A DNA stretch of 64,000 nucleotides from contig DATMRF010000120.1 in NCBI GenBank assembly GCA_035566435.1, positions 1 through 64,000 on the forward strand, read 5' to 3'. This stretch comes from DATMRF01 sp035566435 (GTDB lineage Bacteria; Verrucomicrobiota; Verrucomicrobiia; Limisphaerales; UBA8199). The notes under the pieces are model-generated. The model was not told where the DNA came from. It saw only the letters and a program-made list of their open reading frames with translations, and searched no databases. A program made the position numbers and the translations under genes. Every line of letters begins with the position of its first letter. The first letter of the stretch is position 1. Below are positions 39,764 through 49,612 of this stretch, one piece after another.

Positions 39764-42700
39764 ATGAAAAACCTAGTTGCCACCCTGTGTGTGTCTGTTC
39801 TCCTTGTTTCCGCCCGCGCGGCAGAACCGGCTGCGCCGGCTATCACGCTCGACCAATTCAAACTCGTCGGCGTGCTCGGCGAAGGCCAGGCTACCTTCAC
39901 TCTCAATGCCATTGCACGAGTCGAGAATTCCAAAGGCGGCACGCTGGAACTGCTCTCCGGGCCCATCGCGCTGACGGAGATCGGTACCCACCCGAAATGG
40001 CGGCTGCGCGCCGAAGACAACCGTTTCGTCCTGGTCTTTGATCGCGCCGGCAAGTTCCCGCTCCAGCTCAAGTTCACCGCGGCCGTCCGCCAAAAGGACG
40101 GGTGGAATGCGGTCGATTTCCGGGTCAACGCCAGTCCGCTGCGCCCAATTCTCTTCCAGGGCCTGCCGGCGGACGCGCAATTCGAATTTCCCGGCGCGGC
40201 TCGCCCCGAGCGTAAAGGGGATGCGTTCACGAGCTTCCTGCCATCGGATGGAGTCGTGAAACTTTCGTGGAAAGCAGCCCGCCCGGAAGCGGAGGGCAAG
40301 CTGTTTTACGCCGCCGAAATGTTCTCTCAAATCAGCGTCAGCCCTGGCCTGATGCGCCAACTCGCGCTGCTGGATTGCAAGGTGATGCAAGGCGAGCTGA
40401 ATCGTGTGGCCCTGCTCCTACACGGCGCCGGCGAAGTCACGCGCGTCCAGGGCGATCAGGTGCTTGCCTGGAACGTCGAGCCGATTTCCAACTCCGCCGA
40501 CCGCCGCCTGGTGGTCCAATTCAATCAGCCGCAAAAGGACCAATTCACTCTCCAGCTTCAGTTGCAGACACCCCTGGGAGCTTTTCCGCAGACGACTGAT
40601 GCGATGCAGTTGCGGCCCGAGGCGGCCACGCGCTTCGCCGGGTATGTGCGCATCGTGAACGAGGGCGCCGTCCGGCTCGAGGTGACCCAAGCAAGCGGCC
40701 TTTCCCAGATTTCGCCCGAGCAGTTTCCCGAGACCGAGGCCACCCGAGCGATCTTGCGGCCCACCGGCAGCCAGCGCTTCGCCTACCGATTTTCGGGCGC
40801 CGATTTCGCTTTGCGCATTCAGGCCGACCAAATTTTCCCTGAACTGGCCGTCTCCGAACTCCTTGCTTATCGCCTCGGCGAAAATGAACTGTCTATCGAA
40901 GGCGAAATCGAACTGGACATCCGCGAAGCCCCGTTGCGCGAACTGTTGTTGCGCGTGCCGAAAGGTTACGCCGTCGCCCGGCTCAGCGCGCCCAGCCTGA
41001 GCGACTATTTCGTTCGCGACCCGGCAGGGGAGCCTGATGCGGAACTGCGACTCGTCTTCGGGCAGCCGCTTTCCGGTCGGCAAGTGGTTCAGTTGCGTCT
41101 CGAAAGGAACAAGCCTTTGAGCGAGACCACCTGGACCTTGCCTCGCATCGAGGTTACCAAGGCCAAGTCTGTGCGCGGCCATATCGCGGTGGCGGCGGAC
41201 GCCGGCTTCCGCCTAAGCCCGGACCGCACCCAGGCCTTGACGGAAATTGCCACCGCGTTCTTTCCGCGGAAGGTTCCGGGCATTCAATCCGCCTTTCGAC
41301 TGAGCGACCCGGCCTGGCTGGCGGTGCTGCGCGTGGAGCGTTTGCCGCAGACCGTCCAGGTCGATGCGCTTCATTTGTTCTCGATCGGTGAAGGGGTCGC
41401 CTATGGCAGCAGCGTCTTGAATTACCTTATTTCGGGCGCTCCCCTCTCGACTTTCAAAATCGAGTTGTCCGACGAGTACTTTAATGTCGAGTTCGCAGGC
41501 AAAGACATCCGCAACTGGCAAAAGACCGAGGGAGGTTATCTGGTGCAATTGCATACGCCCGTGTCTGGCGCATTCACGTTGCTGGCGACGTACGAGCGGC
41601 CGTTCAAGGCCCAGGGCGAAACGCTCACCTTTACGGGCGCGCGCCCGCTCGATGCGCAGTCCGAGCAGGGCAACACTTTGGTCATCAGCGCCTACCAATT
41701 TCAGGTGAAGCCCGCGAGTGTTTCTCCGGGATTGCTGGCGCTGGAAACCGGCGAAGTCCCGCCGGAGTACCGCCTGTTTTTCGACGCGCCCATCCTCGCG
41801 GCCTATCGCTACGCCTCGCGGCCTTTCGATTTGAAGCTGGCGCTGAGTCCGCTCGCGCAGGGCGATTCGCTCAGCCAGGTGGTGGACCGCGCGTCGTTGA
41901 CCACCCGCATTTCCAAGGAAGGCCAAGTCCTGACCGACGTTCGCTACTTCGTCAAGAATCGCGGTAACCCCAACCTCCGGATAACGCTGCCACCGCACAC
42001 GGATTTGTGGTCTGCGACCGTCAATGGCACAGCTGTCGTGCCAGTCACCGACGGTGCGGCAAATCTTATTCCGCTGCCGCAGGGTGGCGATCCGAACGCC
42101 GTCCTGACGCTCGATTTAAAACTTGCGTCGCGGTCAACGGAGCCAGGTCGGATCAACGTTGCTGCGCCGCTGGTGAACGCCCCGGTAATGCTTGCCGAAT
42201 GGAAGCTGGAACCGGACACCGCTCAACGGCTGGTCTATCGTGGCGGGTCGCTCATGCCTGTCGGCGGGGTGGCGGATATTTCGGGATTCGCTGAGCTGTC
42301 CCGGCTATTCAGCGGCGATGACGCCGGAGCCGCGTTGGCCTCGCTCGCAACTGCGTTGGGGATGATGGGGGCGGCGCTCGTGGTGTGGCGCTGGGCGGCG
42401 CAGCGAGGCGCTTATAAGCTCAGCCCACGCCACCTGGTCGGTACGACCGCCGGTTTGCTGGCGCTTGTTTTGGCCATCGTGGCCTTCGCCAAGCTTGCCG
42501 ATGCGACCGGGCGTTACACCAGCTTTTTGCCGAGAGACGTAACCTTGCTCGCTCCAGTGCAACAGGCCGGCAGTAGCCTGACGGTCGAGGTGGCAAACTT
42601 CTCAGAGAAGGCCTCGGTCCTGGGCATTTTACGTTATGCCTGGCCGGTTTTGCTCGCGCTGCCCGTGCTCGCTTACGGCTGGCTCTCCGAATCGCGCGGA

Positions 42701-45700
42701 ATCAAACTTGCCTGCCGCCTCCTCGCCTGGACTCTGCTGAGCTGGGCTGCGTTGCGGACACCGAACGGAGCGGTCGCATTCCTTCTGATCATTGCGGCTT
42801 TCGTTGTCTGGCATGCCATCATCCCTGCCGCGCGCCAATTGTGGCGTCTGCCAGTCCGGGCCCCATCACCGGTGTTACCGCAAACCGGCGGCAGCGCCGC
42901 TTCCGCCGCCGCAGCGCTGGTGGTGGGCAGCCTTATATGCATGAGCGCTGGGAACGCGCTCGCAGGCAGCGCGGAGCCTAAACCTGCGCCTCCTCAACAA
43001 CTCGCCATTGCAGAATCAATCAGCCAGGACCTCCGGATCGAGGACAAGTTCGCTCTGGCCACTGCCAGGCTCCGGTGGCAGGCGGAGAAAGGCCAGATTC
43101 TGCCGCTGCTCGCCGAGCCCGCCGTGCTAACGCGGCTTACTTACCCGAGCAACTCGCTCGAGCTGTTGCCTTCCCCGGCAGGGTCGAAAGCCACGCAACA
43201 GTTGCTGGCCCACAGAAGCGGCGTTTACGAACTGGAACTGCAATATGAGCTTCAGGTCGGCAAGAAGAATTCTGAAACCGGGTTGTTTCTCCCGGTTCAA
43301 TTCGGCCTGGTCAACCGGCTAAATCTGACGGTGGTCAATCTGGACGTGGACGTGTTTTCCCCTCAGGCGGTCTCGCTCCAGCGCGAGTTCGCCGGCAGCA
43401 ACACAGTCGCGACGCTGGTGCTCTCGCCGGCAGCCGATGCCTGGGTCGGCTGGAAACCTCGCAGCCGCGATGTGAAGCGCGAGAAGCCGGTGTTCTACGC
43501 CGAGGTCTCCCAGCTTTACGTGCCGGCAGCAGGGTCGATTGAAGGAGCCCATTACGTCTCCATTCGCCCGGCGCAAGGCGAACTGACCGAACTGGTGCTG
43601 GATGTGCCGCCAGGCGCCGCAGTCACGGACGTGATTGACCCAGCGAAATGGGCCGTCCCGGCGGCGGCCGCTGACAAGGTGGCGCCGGCCGCGCCCTCTC
43701 TCGTCTCCTTGTGGCGGTTCGATCCCGACACCCGCAAGCTGCGGGTCACGCTCAACCCGCCTCAGTCCCGGCCATTCACGCTATCGGTTCGTTCCCAAAT
43801 CGCCACCGGGCCATTGCCCCTCGAACATTCGGTGGGATTGTTGCGCGTGGAAAATGCCGCCGGCCAAATCGGCTTGCTCGGCGTGGCGACTGGAAACGAA
43901 GTTCAGCTCGACACGATTACTGCCGAGCGCTTCTCGCCCATTAACCTCGAGGATTTCCCTGCTAACCTCCTCTCTGTTCTTCAGTCGCAAATCCCCGGGC
44001 TCACCGTCCGCCGCGCGTTCCGTTATGCGGAAAAACCCGGGGTTGCCGCCAGCCCATCCGCGGGAGGGTCGGTTGACGCTTCAGCCTTGCTCTTCTCTCT
44101 AAGAGCCTCGGCGGTCGAACCCGACATCCGCGTTGAAACGCAGGACACCCTCTCGCTGGGCGAAGACCGCACCGTGCTGGCTGCGAATGCCACCGTCGAG
44201 ATAACCCGGGCCGGCATCTTCAAATTGAGCTTTCTCATGCCGCCCGGCTTCGATGTCGAGTCGCTCAGCGGTGCCGCGCTCAGCCACTGGACCGAGCTGA
44301 AGACCAGTGAGGGCCGGGTCATAACGCTGCACCTGGCCGGCAAGACTGAAGGCAAGCAACAGTTTGCCATTAGCCTCGCCGGACCGGGTGTCAAAGCCGC
44401 GCAGGGCTGGCTGGTGCCGCAATTGGTGTTGCGCGAAGCGAGCAAGCAACGCGGCACCCTGTTGCTCGTGCCTGAGCAAGGCCTGCGCCTTCAGGTTGCT
44501 GCTTCCGAGGGTCTCACGCAATTGGACCCCGAAAAGTCCGGCATCAAGCAGAAAGGTGTGCTCGCCTTCCGCGTTCTGCAAACGCCGCGCAGCCTCTCCC
44601 TGAACCTCGAGCAGGTGGACCCGTGGGTTCAGGTCACCAGCCTCCAGCATGCGACCGTTACCGAGGCACAGCTCAAAGTGGCCGCCAACCTCCAATACCA
44701 AATCGAGAATACCGGCCTGAAAAGTTTCCGCGTGTTTATCCCGACCAACGCCGAAGCCGTCCGCTTCCAGTGTGAGCAGCTCGCCGATTTTCTGCAGGTT
44801 CCGAACGCGCTCACGAACGGCCTGCAAGCCTGGGAAATCAAACTCCAGCGCCGTGTCATCGGCGCGTTCCTGCTCCGGGTCAGCTACCAGGCGCCGATTT
44901 CTGAACAAGCGCCGGAGGTCGTCCTGCGCGGTCTGCTGGCTGCCGACGTCAATCTTCAGCGCGGTTTCGTTACCGTGCAGTCCAGCGGCCGTGTGCAGGT
45001 GCACATCGACACGCCACCCTCGGCTCTCCAGGCGGCCGAATGGCAGAGCATCCCGCGCGCGCTCCAGCAAGGGCTCCCTGCCAGCGCCGCCAATTTCTCT
45101 TATCGGCTGGTCGAATCGGTTTTCGAGCTGCCGCTCAAACTCGAACGTCACGAGGCCGCTAAACTTCTCCCCGCACGGGTCAACAGCATCTCGCTCAGCT
45201 CTGTCATCTCTGATGATGGAGTCATGCTGACCCAGGTCCGCCTCGAAATGCTTCCCGGCGATAAAAGGTTGCTTAATGTCCGGCTGCCCAAGGACGCTCA
45301 TTTCTGGTTCGCGTTCGTCAACCAGAACGGTGTTTGGCCCTGGCGCGAGCAGGATCAGCTCCTTCTCCCACTCGAACAGCAGGCGCGCCGCGATCAGGCC
45401 CTGCCGGTCGAGCTCTTTTATAGCTGCAAAATCGGCTCCGCGGATGGGCGGTCGCTGGACCTGGAACTGCTGGCCCCTAAGTTCGACCTTCCGCTCGAAA
45501 ACATCACCTGGCGCGTTTCCCTCAATGACAAGTGGCGGCTGAACAAATGGTCCGGCTCGTTGCAGTTGCAGCAGCAGGAAGCCCCCCCGCAAACCGCCTC
45601 GCTCGATCTGCAAAGCTACCTACAAGGTGAAGCCGCCCGGCAGCGCCAGCAAACCAAGCAAGCTGAAGACTTCCTGGCCGCCGGCAATTCCGCGCTTCAG

Positions 45701-46255
45701 CAAGGGGACCCCCAGCAGGCCCGCCGCGCGTTCCAGGCTGCTTATGGACTTTCCACCCACGACGCTGCATTCAATGAGGACGCCCGCGTGCAACTGCATA
45801 ACATCAAACTCCAACAGGCGCTCATCGGTCTGAACGTGCGCGAGGCCGCTTCCGCCGGCGAGTCGGGCGCGGTGGGCGGCAAACTCCGTGAACTGCGCGA
45901 CCGCAAGGAACTCAATTACACCCAGCAGGACGCCAAGGACATCCTCGACCGGAACAGCGCCGACGACAACGCCGCCTTTATGAAACTCGCGGAACGGCTC
46001 ATCCAGCAGCAGGACGCCGCTGTTACCGCGCCGGCTGCCCTCCGAGCCAGTATTCCCGATCAGGGCCGCGTGCTAACCTTCAAGCGCGCGGTGGCGGTGG
46101 ACCCGTGGGCCGACCTGAAAATCGACTTGAAAGCATCGGTTGCCCGGGCGGCTTCGTGGGGTGTGCGAGTCATGATTCTTGCCGGCACGGCGCTCGTGCT
46201 GCTGCTGCTCGGTGGAGCAGCCCGGTGGACAAGGCCAGCCCAGGAAACCACGTAA
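39764..46255 (+). CDS. Giant 2163-aa membrane protein of unknown family
   Basis: Started at the ATG at 39764 (MKNLVATLCVSVLLVSARAA, signal peptide); the open frame begins earlier but there crosses the repeat cluster. Residues about 30-840 are beta-rich and soluble. A cluster of five or so membrane spans lies at about 855-1065 (TALGMMGAALVVWRWAAQRG, LVGTTAGLLALVLAIVAFAK, FLLIIAAFVVWHAI). A second long beta-rich region follows. A TPR-like helical stretch near 1965-2030 (QAEDFLAAGNSALQQGDPQQ ARRAFQAAYGL, in two blocks) precedes a last span at about 2130-2156. I do not recognise a family. Position after the sigma factor and VWA chimera suggests a joint envelope function. Confidence 0.88.
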   Translation: MKNLVATLCVSVLLVSARAAEPAAPAITLDQFKLVGVLGEGQATFTLNAIARVENSKGGTLELLSGPIALTEIGTHPKWRLRAEDNRFVLVFDRAGKFPLQLKFTAAVRQKDGWNAVDFRVNASPLRPILFQGLPADAQFEFPGAARPERKGDAFTSFLPSDGVVKLSWKAARPEAEGKLFYAAEMFSQISVSPGLMRQLALLDCKVMQGELNRVALLLHGAGEVTRVQGDQVLAWNVEPISNSADRRLVVQFNQPQKDQFTLQLQLQTPLGAFPQTTDAMQLRPEAATRFAGYVRIVNEGAVRLEVTQASGLSQISPEQFPETEATRAILRPTGSQRFAYRFSGADFALRIQADQIFPELAVSELLAYRLGENELSIEGEIELDIREAPLRELLLRVPKGYAVARLSAPSLSDYFVRDPAGEPDAELRLVFGQPLSGRQVVQLRLERNKPLSETTWTLPRIEVTKAKSVRGHIAVAADAGFRLSPDRTQALTEIATAFFPRKVPGIQSAFRLSDPAWLAVLRVERLPQTVQVDALHLFSIGEGVAYGSSVLNYLISGAPLSTFKIELSDEYFNVEFAGKDIRNWQKTEGGYLVQLHTPVSGAFTLLATYERPFKAQGETLTFTGARPLDAQSEQGNTLVISAYQFQVKPASVSPGLLALETGEVPPEYRLFFDAPILAAYRYASRPFDLKLALSPLAQGDSLSQVVDRASLTTRISKEGQVLTDVRYFVKNRGNPNLRITLPPHTDLWSATVNGTAVVPVTDGAANLIPLPQGGDPNAVLTLDLKLASRSTEPGRINVAAPLVNAPVMLAEWKLEPDTAQRLVYRGGSLMPVGGVADISGFAELSRLFSGDDAGAALASLATALGMMGAALVVWRWAAQRGAYKLSPRHLVGTTAGLLALVLAIVAFAKLADATGRYTSFLPRDVTLLAPVQQAGSSLTVEVANFSEKASVLGILRYAWPVLLALPVLAYGWLSESRGIKLACRLLAWTLLSWAALRTPNGAVAFLLIIAAFVVWHAIIPAARQLWRLPVRAPSPVLPQTGGSAASAAAALVVGSLICMSAGNALAGSAEPKPAPPQQLAIAESISQDLRIEDKFALATARLRWQAEKGQILPLLAEPAVLTRLTYPSNSLELLPSPAGSKATQQLLAHRSGVYELELQYELQVGKKNSETGLFLPVQFGLVNRLNLTVVNLDVDVFSPQAVSLQREFAGSNTVATLVLSPAADAWVGWKPRSRDVKREKPVFYAEVSQLYVPAAGSIEGAHYVSIRPAQGELTELVLDVPPGAAVTDVIDPAKWAVPAAAADKVAPAAPSLVSLWRFDPDTRKLRVTLNPPQSRPFTLSVRSQIATGPLPLEHSVGLLRVENAAGQIGLLGVATGNEVQLDTITAERFSPINLEDFPANLLSVLQSQIPGLTVRRAFRYAEKPGVAASPSAGGSVDASALLFSLRASAVEPDIRVETQDTLSLGEDRTVLAANATVEITRAGIFKLSFLMPPGFDVESLSGAALSHWTELKTSEGRVITLHLAGKTEGKQQFAISLAGPGVKAAQGWLVPQLVLREASKQRGTLLLVPEQGLRLQVAASEGLTQLDPEKSGIKQKGVLAFRVLQTPRSLSLNLEQVDPWVQVTSLQHATVTEAQLKVAANLQYQIENTGLKSFRVFIPTNAEAVRFQCEQLADFLQVPNALTNGLQAWEIKLQRRVIGAFLLRVSYQAPISEQAPEVVLRGLLAADVNLQRGFVTVQSSGRVQVHIDTPPSALQAAEWQSIPRALQQGLPASAANFSYRLVESVFELPLKLERHEAAKLLPARVNSISLSSVISDDGVMLTQVRLEMLPGDKRLLNVRLPKDAHFWFAFVNQNGVWPWREQDQLLLPLEQQARRDQALPVELFYSCKIGSADGRSLDLELLAPKFDLPLENITWRVSLNDKWRLNKWSGSLQLQQQEAPPQTASLDLQSYLQGEAARQRQQTKQAEDFLAAGNSALQQGDPQQARRAFQAAYGLSTHDAAFNEDARVQLHNIKLQQALIGLNVREAASAGESGAVGGKLRELRDRKELNYTQQDAKDILDRNSADDNAAFMKLAERLIQQQDAAVTAPAALRASIPDQGRVLTFKRAVAVDPWADLKIDLKASVARAASWGVRVMILAGTALVLLLLGGAARWTRPAQETT

Positions 46256-46416
46256 GCCGGCTGACGAGCACCGAGGAAGGGCCCGCCCAACTTCGGTTGC
46301 TGCTTCACCGCTCTGGCTTCGTCCCGCTCTGGGCGGTTTGCCTGCCGGTCGACCTCTCGCTCCGGCCAACCTGCGGAGCGCCACCCTCGCCGGACCCTTC
46401 TGGCCCCTTGTCACTT

Positions 46417-46442
46417 AGGTAACAGGTTTTGCGGCCCTATAG
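46417..46442 (+). repeat. Bipartite element, 5' block only (variant)
   Basis: TAGGTAACAGGTTTTGCGGC continues CCTATAG. It matches the 5' block of the full copies with several changes and is followed 50 bp later by ATGGAAAACCC. No 3' block follows before the next full copy. Confidence 0.65.
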
Positions 46443-46551
46443 TAGAGTGAGAGCACTGCTATAATTATGGAAAACCCAAGTGACCTGGATCCCCTCCCTT
46501 CGGGGTCCGACTTTCCTGGCCCGTGTCCGGCGCCCCGCCCCCCGCCTCTCA

Positions 46552-46826
46552 TTCCTGTAACACGTTTTGTGGCCCTATATAGCGTGACAACACTACTCTC
46601 AATATGAAAAACCCAACCCGAATGAAAAGCTCCGCCACCGCCTCGCGCCCTCCCTTGGCTCTCTTTGCTTCTGTGGGCTCTTCCCCTGTGTTGGCCTTAG
46701 CCGTTGGAAATCCGGCGGACACCTGGAAGAGTGGCCAGAACCCACCCGCCACTGGACCGCGCCCCGGGCCGGATCAGACTGGATCAAACCGCTTCAAACC
46801 GGATAAAGCTATAAGTGGGGGGGGTC
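46552..46826 (+). repeat. Bipartite dispersed element, copy 2
   Basis: The 5' block (46552-46581) is identical to copy 1 through TTCCTGTAACACGTTTTGTG and on to GCCCTATATA. The 3' block (46771-46826) starts GGATCAGAC and ends in eight G followed by TC. The core differs in sequence from copy 1. Confidence 0.78.
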
Positions 46827-46992
46827 TCAAGCCTTGGCCAATCCTCCGCGTCCGTTCTGGCCCACCGATGGCTGCGAGGACCCTTGCGCTGCGATCAGAA
46901 GAAGGTTCCGATACCCTCGCCGCCCTGCGTTCTATGCGGTTAAACCTTCCCGCGCGCTTGACGCGGCCTTCCGCCAGCCGATACTCGCCGGC

Positions 46993-48681
46993 ATGAATCG
47001 CAGAGAACTACTTCGCGCGTCCGGGTTCCTGGCGGCCGGAAGTTCGCTTATGGCTCTTCCCCTGGCCGCACAAACCCGCGGAAAATCTCAGCCCCACTTG
47101 TTCGCGGTGAAGGACCACGGCGCGGTCGGCGATGGCAAGACTCTCGACACCGCCTCGCTTAACCGCGCGATTAGCGCCTGCCATGCCTCCGGCGGCGGAG
47201 TCGTGTATGTTTCTCCCGGCACCTACTTGACCGGCACGGTAGTCCTGCTGAGTAACGTCACGCTTTACCTCGAGGCCGGGGCCACCATCCTCGGCAGTAA
47301 GAATCTCGCCGACTACTCACCAAAGACGGGACCGCGGCTGCAAGGCGACGCCAACCAAAAGCACCTCATCTTCGCGCGCGACGCTGAAAATGTCAGCCTC
47401 GCTGGACCGGGCCGCATCGACGGCCAGGGTCAGGCATTCTGGGTGCCTAGCGGACGCACTTCCCCGCCGCCCACCGAGAGTTGGCGCGATGTCGCCACCT
47501 ACGATTGGAAACCACTGGACCGCCCATCGCCGCTGCTGGAATTCTACAATTGCACGAACCTCCGGATCGAGGATGTGCGGATCGAAAACGCGTCCGGCTG
47601 GACGCTCCGGCCAATCCAGTGCGAGAACGTTTTTCTGCGGAGCATCACCATCAAAAACCCGATGATCGGGCCGAACACCGACGGTATCGACCTCACTTGC
47701 AGCCGGAACGCGTTCATTTCCGATTGTCTGATCGATACCGGCGACGACGCGATTTGCCTCAAGAGTGAGAGTCCGTATGGCGGTGAGCTGCGAGTTTCGA
47801 AAAATATCGCCATCACGAATTGCGTGCTGACTTGCTGCTGTAACGGCCTGAAATTCGGCACGGCCACCCGTGGCGGGTTTGAAAACGTGACGTTCACGAA
47901 TTCCGTGATTTTCAACGAGGATGTGGACCTCAAGGCCCGTGTGATTTCCGGCATCGCGCTCGAGATGGTCGATGGCGGCTGGCTGGAAGGCGTGACGATT
48001 TCGAACATCAGGATGCAACGGGTGCGCACGCCCATTTTCATTCGCCGCGGCATCCGCAAAGCCCGCCCTGACGGCACACCGGGCACGCTTCGCGGCGTGA
48101 TGATTGAAAACGTGCATGCCACCGGTTCGATCCTGACCAGTTCGGTGACCGGCTTGCCGGGTTTCGAGGTCGAGGACGTGACGCTCTCGAATATCCGGAT
48201 CGATAGCGAAGAGAACGGCAAAGCCGACTGGGTGAAACGCGACATCCCGGAAGCGCCGCAAGCCTACCCGGAGGCGCGCATGTTTGGCCGCCTCTCGGCT
48301 TACGGACTTTATTGCCGCCATGTCAAAGGTCTCCGCCTCCGTCACCTCGAATTCAACGCAGCCGGCTCAGAAGCACGGCCTGCGCTAGTCTGCGACGATG
48401 TCCAGGACCTCGACCTCGAGGGCTTTCGCGCCGCGCCCGCTGCGCCCACCCAACTGCTGATCAAACTCGTCCAGACCCGGCAAGCTCTTCTGCACGCCTG
48501 CTCCGCGCCGCCTGCCACCAAGACCTTCCTCGAACTCCAAGGCGATAAAACCGACCGCATCGTCGTGATGTCCAGCGACCTCTCCGCCGCCCAAAAGACA
48601 ACCGAGACTGCCCCGGATGTCCCGCCCGGCGCGCTTGTCGTTTCGGGCAACGTCGGCCCCGCTCGAAACGGCTCAGCTTGA
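46993..48681 (+). CDS. Exported GH28 (polygalacturonase-like) glycosidase
   Basis: 562 aa from the ATG at 46993. The N-terminus MNRRELLRASGFLAAGSSLM is a Tat-type signal with twin Arg. The mature protein is a right-handed parallel beta-helix: DHGAVGDGKTLDTASLNRAI, GGGVVYVSPGTYLTG, LEAGATILGS. GH28 acids are in NTDGID and DTGDDAICLKS. The usual third motif GHG is not seen; the equivalent stretch reads CCCNGLKFGTATRGG, as in divergent GH28 members. It probably acts on pectin-type or rhamnogalacturonan substrates in the periplasm or outside. The next gene is a broken SGNH esterase that would have suited pectin deacetylation. Confidence 0.88.
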   Translation: MNRRELLRASGFLAAGSSLMALPLAAQTRGKSQPHLFAVKDHGAVGDGKTLDTASLNRAISACHASGGGVVYVSPGTYLTGTVVLLSNVTLYLEAGATILGSKNLADYSPKTGPRLQGDANQKHLIFARDAENVSLAGPGRIDGQGQAFWVPSGRTSPPPTESWRDVATYDWKPLDRPSPLLEFYNCTNLRIEDVRIENASGWTLRPIQCENVFLRSITIKNPMIGPNTDGIDLTCSRNAFISDCLIDTGDDAICLKSESPYGGELRVSKNIAITNCVLTCCCNGLKFGTATRGGFENVTFTNSVIFNEDVDLKARVISGIALEMVDGGWLEGVTISNIRMQRVRTPIFIRRGIRKARPDGTPGTLRGVMIENVHATGSILTSSVTGLPGFEVEDVTLSNIRIDSEENGKADWVKRDIPEAPQAYPEARMFGRLSAYGLYCRHVKGLRLRHLEFNAAGSEARPALVCDDVQDLDLEGFRAAPAAPTQLLIKLVQTRQALLHACSAPPATKTFLELQGDKTDRIVVMSSDLSAAQKTTETAPDVPPGALVVSGNVGPARNGSA

Positions 48682-48730
48682 AACGGGCTTTTCAAAACCC
48701 CGGCTCCGCGTCATCATCGCCTGCACACTT

Positions 48731-49442
48731 ATGAACGACCAAATCCGATTCGACGCAGGAACTACGCGCCGTACATTCCTCAAACACTCAAGCCTCGCCC
48801 TGGGTGCCGCGAGCCTCGCCGGATTTGCCTCCACCTCCTCCGCGGCTGAGTCCTGGCCGCCCGCCATGCATGAACTCATCGCCAAAGGCGACAACATTCT
48901 CTTTCAGGGAGATTCCATTACCGATGCCGGACGCAAAAAAGACCAGACCGCGGTGGCTAACGACCAGCCGGCCCTGGGCAATGGTTACGCCTGGCTTGCC
49001 GCTGCTGAGTTGTTGGTAGGCCGATTGCCTCGACCTCAAACCGAACGTGCTGAGCATTCTTATCGGAGTGAACGACCTCTGGCATACTCTCAACGGCAAT
49101 TATGACGGGACGGTCGAGAAATATGAGAAGGACTACCGCGCCTTGCTGGAGCGCACGCTGAAAGCGCTGCCCAAGGTGAAGCTCGTTATCTGTGAGCCGT
49201 TCGTCCTGCGCTGCGGCGCGGTCAACGACAAGTGGTTCCCCGAGTTCGACCGTTACCGTGCCGCAGCCGAACGCGTCTCACGCTCCTTCCACGCCACATT
49301 CCTTCCCTTCCAGACGATGTTCGGCGAAGCCATCAAATACGCTCCGCCCTCCCATTGGGCCGCCGACGGCGTCCACCCCACCTCTGCCGGCGCCTCGCTG
49401 ATGGCCTTCAATTGGCTTAGAACCGCGGCGGGTAAAAAATAG
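48731..49442 (+). pseudogene. SGNH/GDSL hydrolase broken by an internal deletion
   Basis: The first part (48731 to about 49015) reads MNDQIRFDAGTTRRTFLKHS, a Tat-type signal, then block I NILFQGDSITDAGRKK and YAWLAAAELLVGR. The second part, in another frame from about 49023, reads DCLDLKPNVLSILIGVNDLW (block III) and ends with block V WAADGVHPTSAGASLMA. The middle of the family, including block II with its oxyanion Gly, is missing at 49015-49023. Codons on both sides are otherwise well preserved, so the loss looks recent. An esterase acting with the GH28 neighbour is likely to have been the original role. Confidence 0.85.
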
Positions 49443-49612
49443 GAATCAAATTATAATTGATCCTGCGCTACAACGTGCGATTTATTCTGCGTGAAAGTTA
49501 AACGGTTCCGGTTCGGAGCATAGGTGGAAACAAATGAGCTTCTCGTGGTTTTCGGCAGCGGGCTCAAAAGCAATTGAGCGCCCTTCTTCATTCGTGTTAT
49601 CAACCTGTCTGG

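Larger units (their letters stand above)
46256..46992. other. Repeat-rich intergenic region
   Basis: This 737-bp gap between the giant gene and GH28 carries a partial and a full copy of the bipartite element. A frame reading MKNPTRMKSSATASRPPLAL begins at 46604, at the same place relative to the 5' block as MKITSIASF in copy 1. Whether these short frames are translated is unclear. The GH28 open frame also runs back into this region. Confidence 0.6.

Noticed and set aside
44099..45613. 504-codon minus-strand frame
   Set aside because: Antisense to the giant membrane protein and without motifs.
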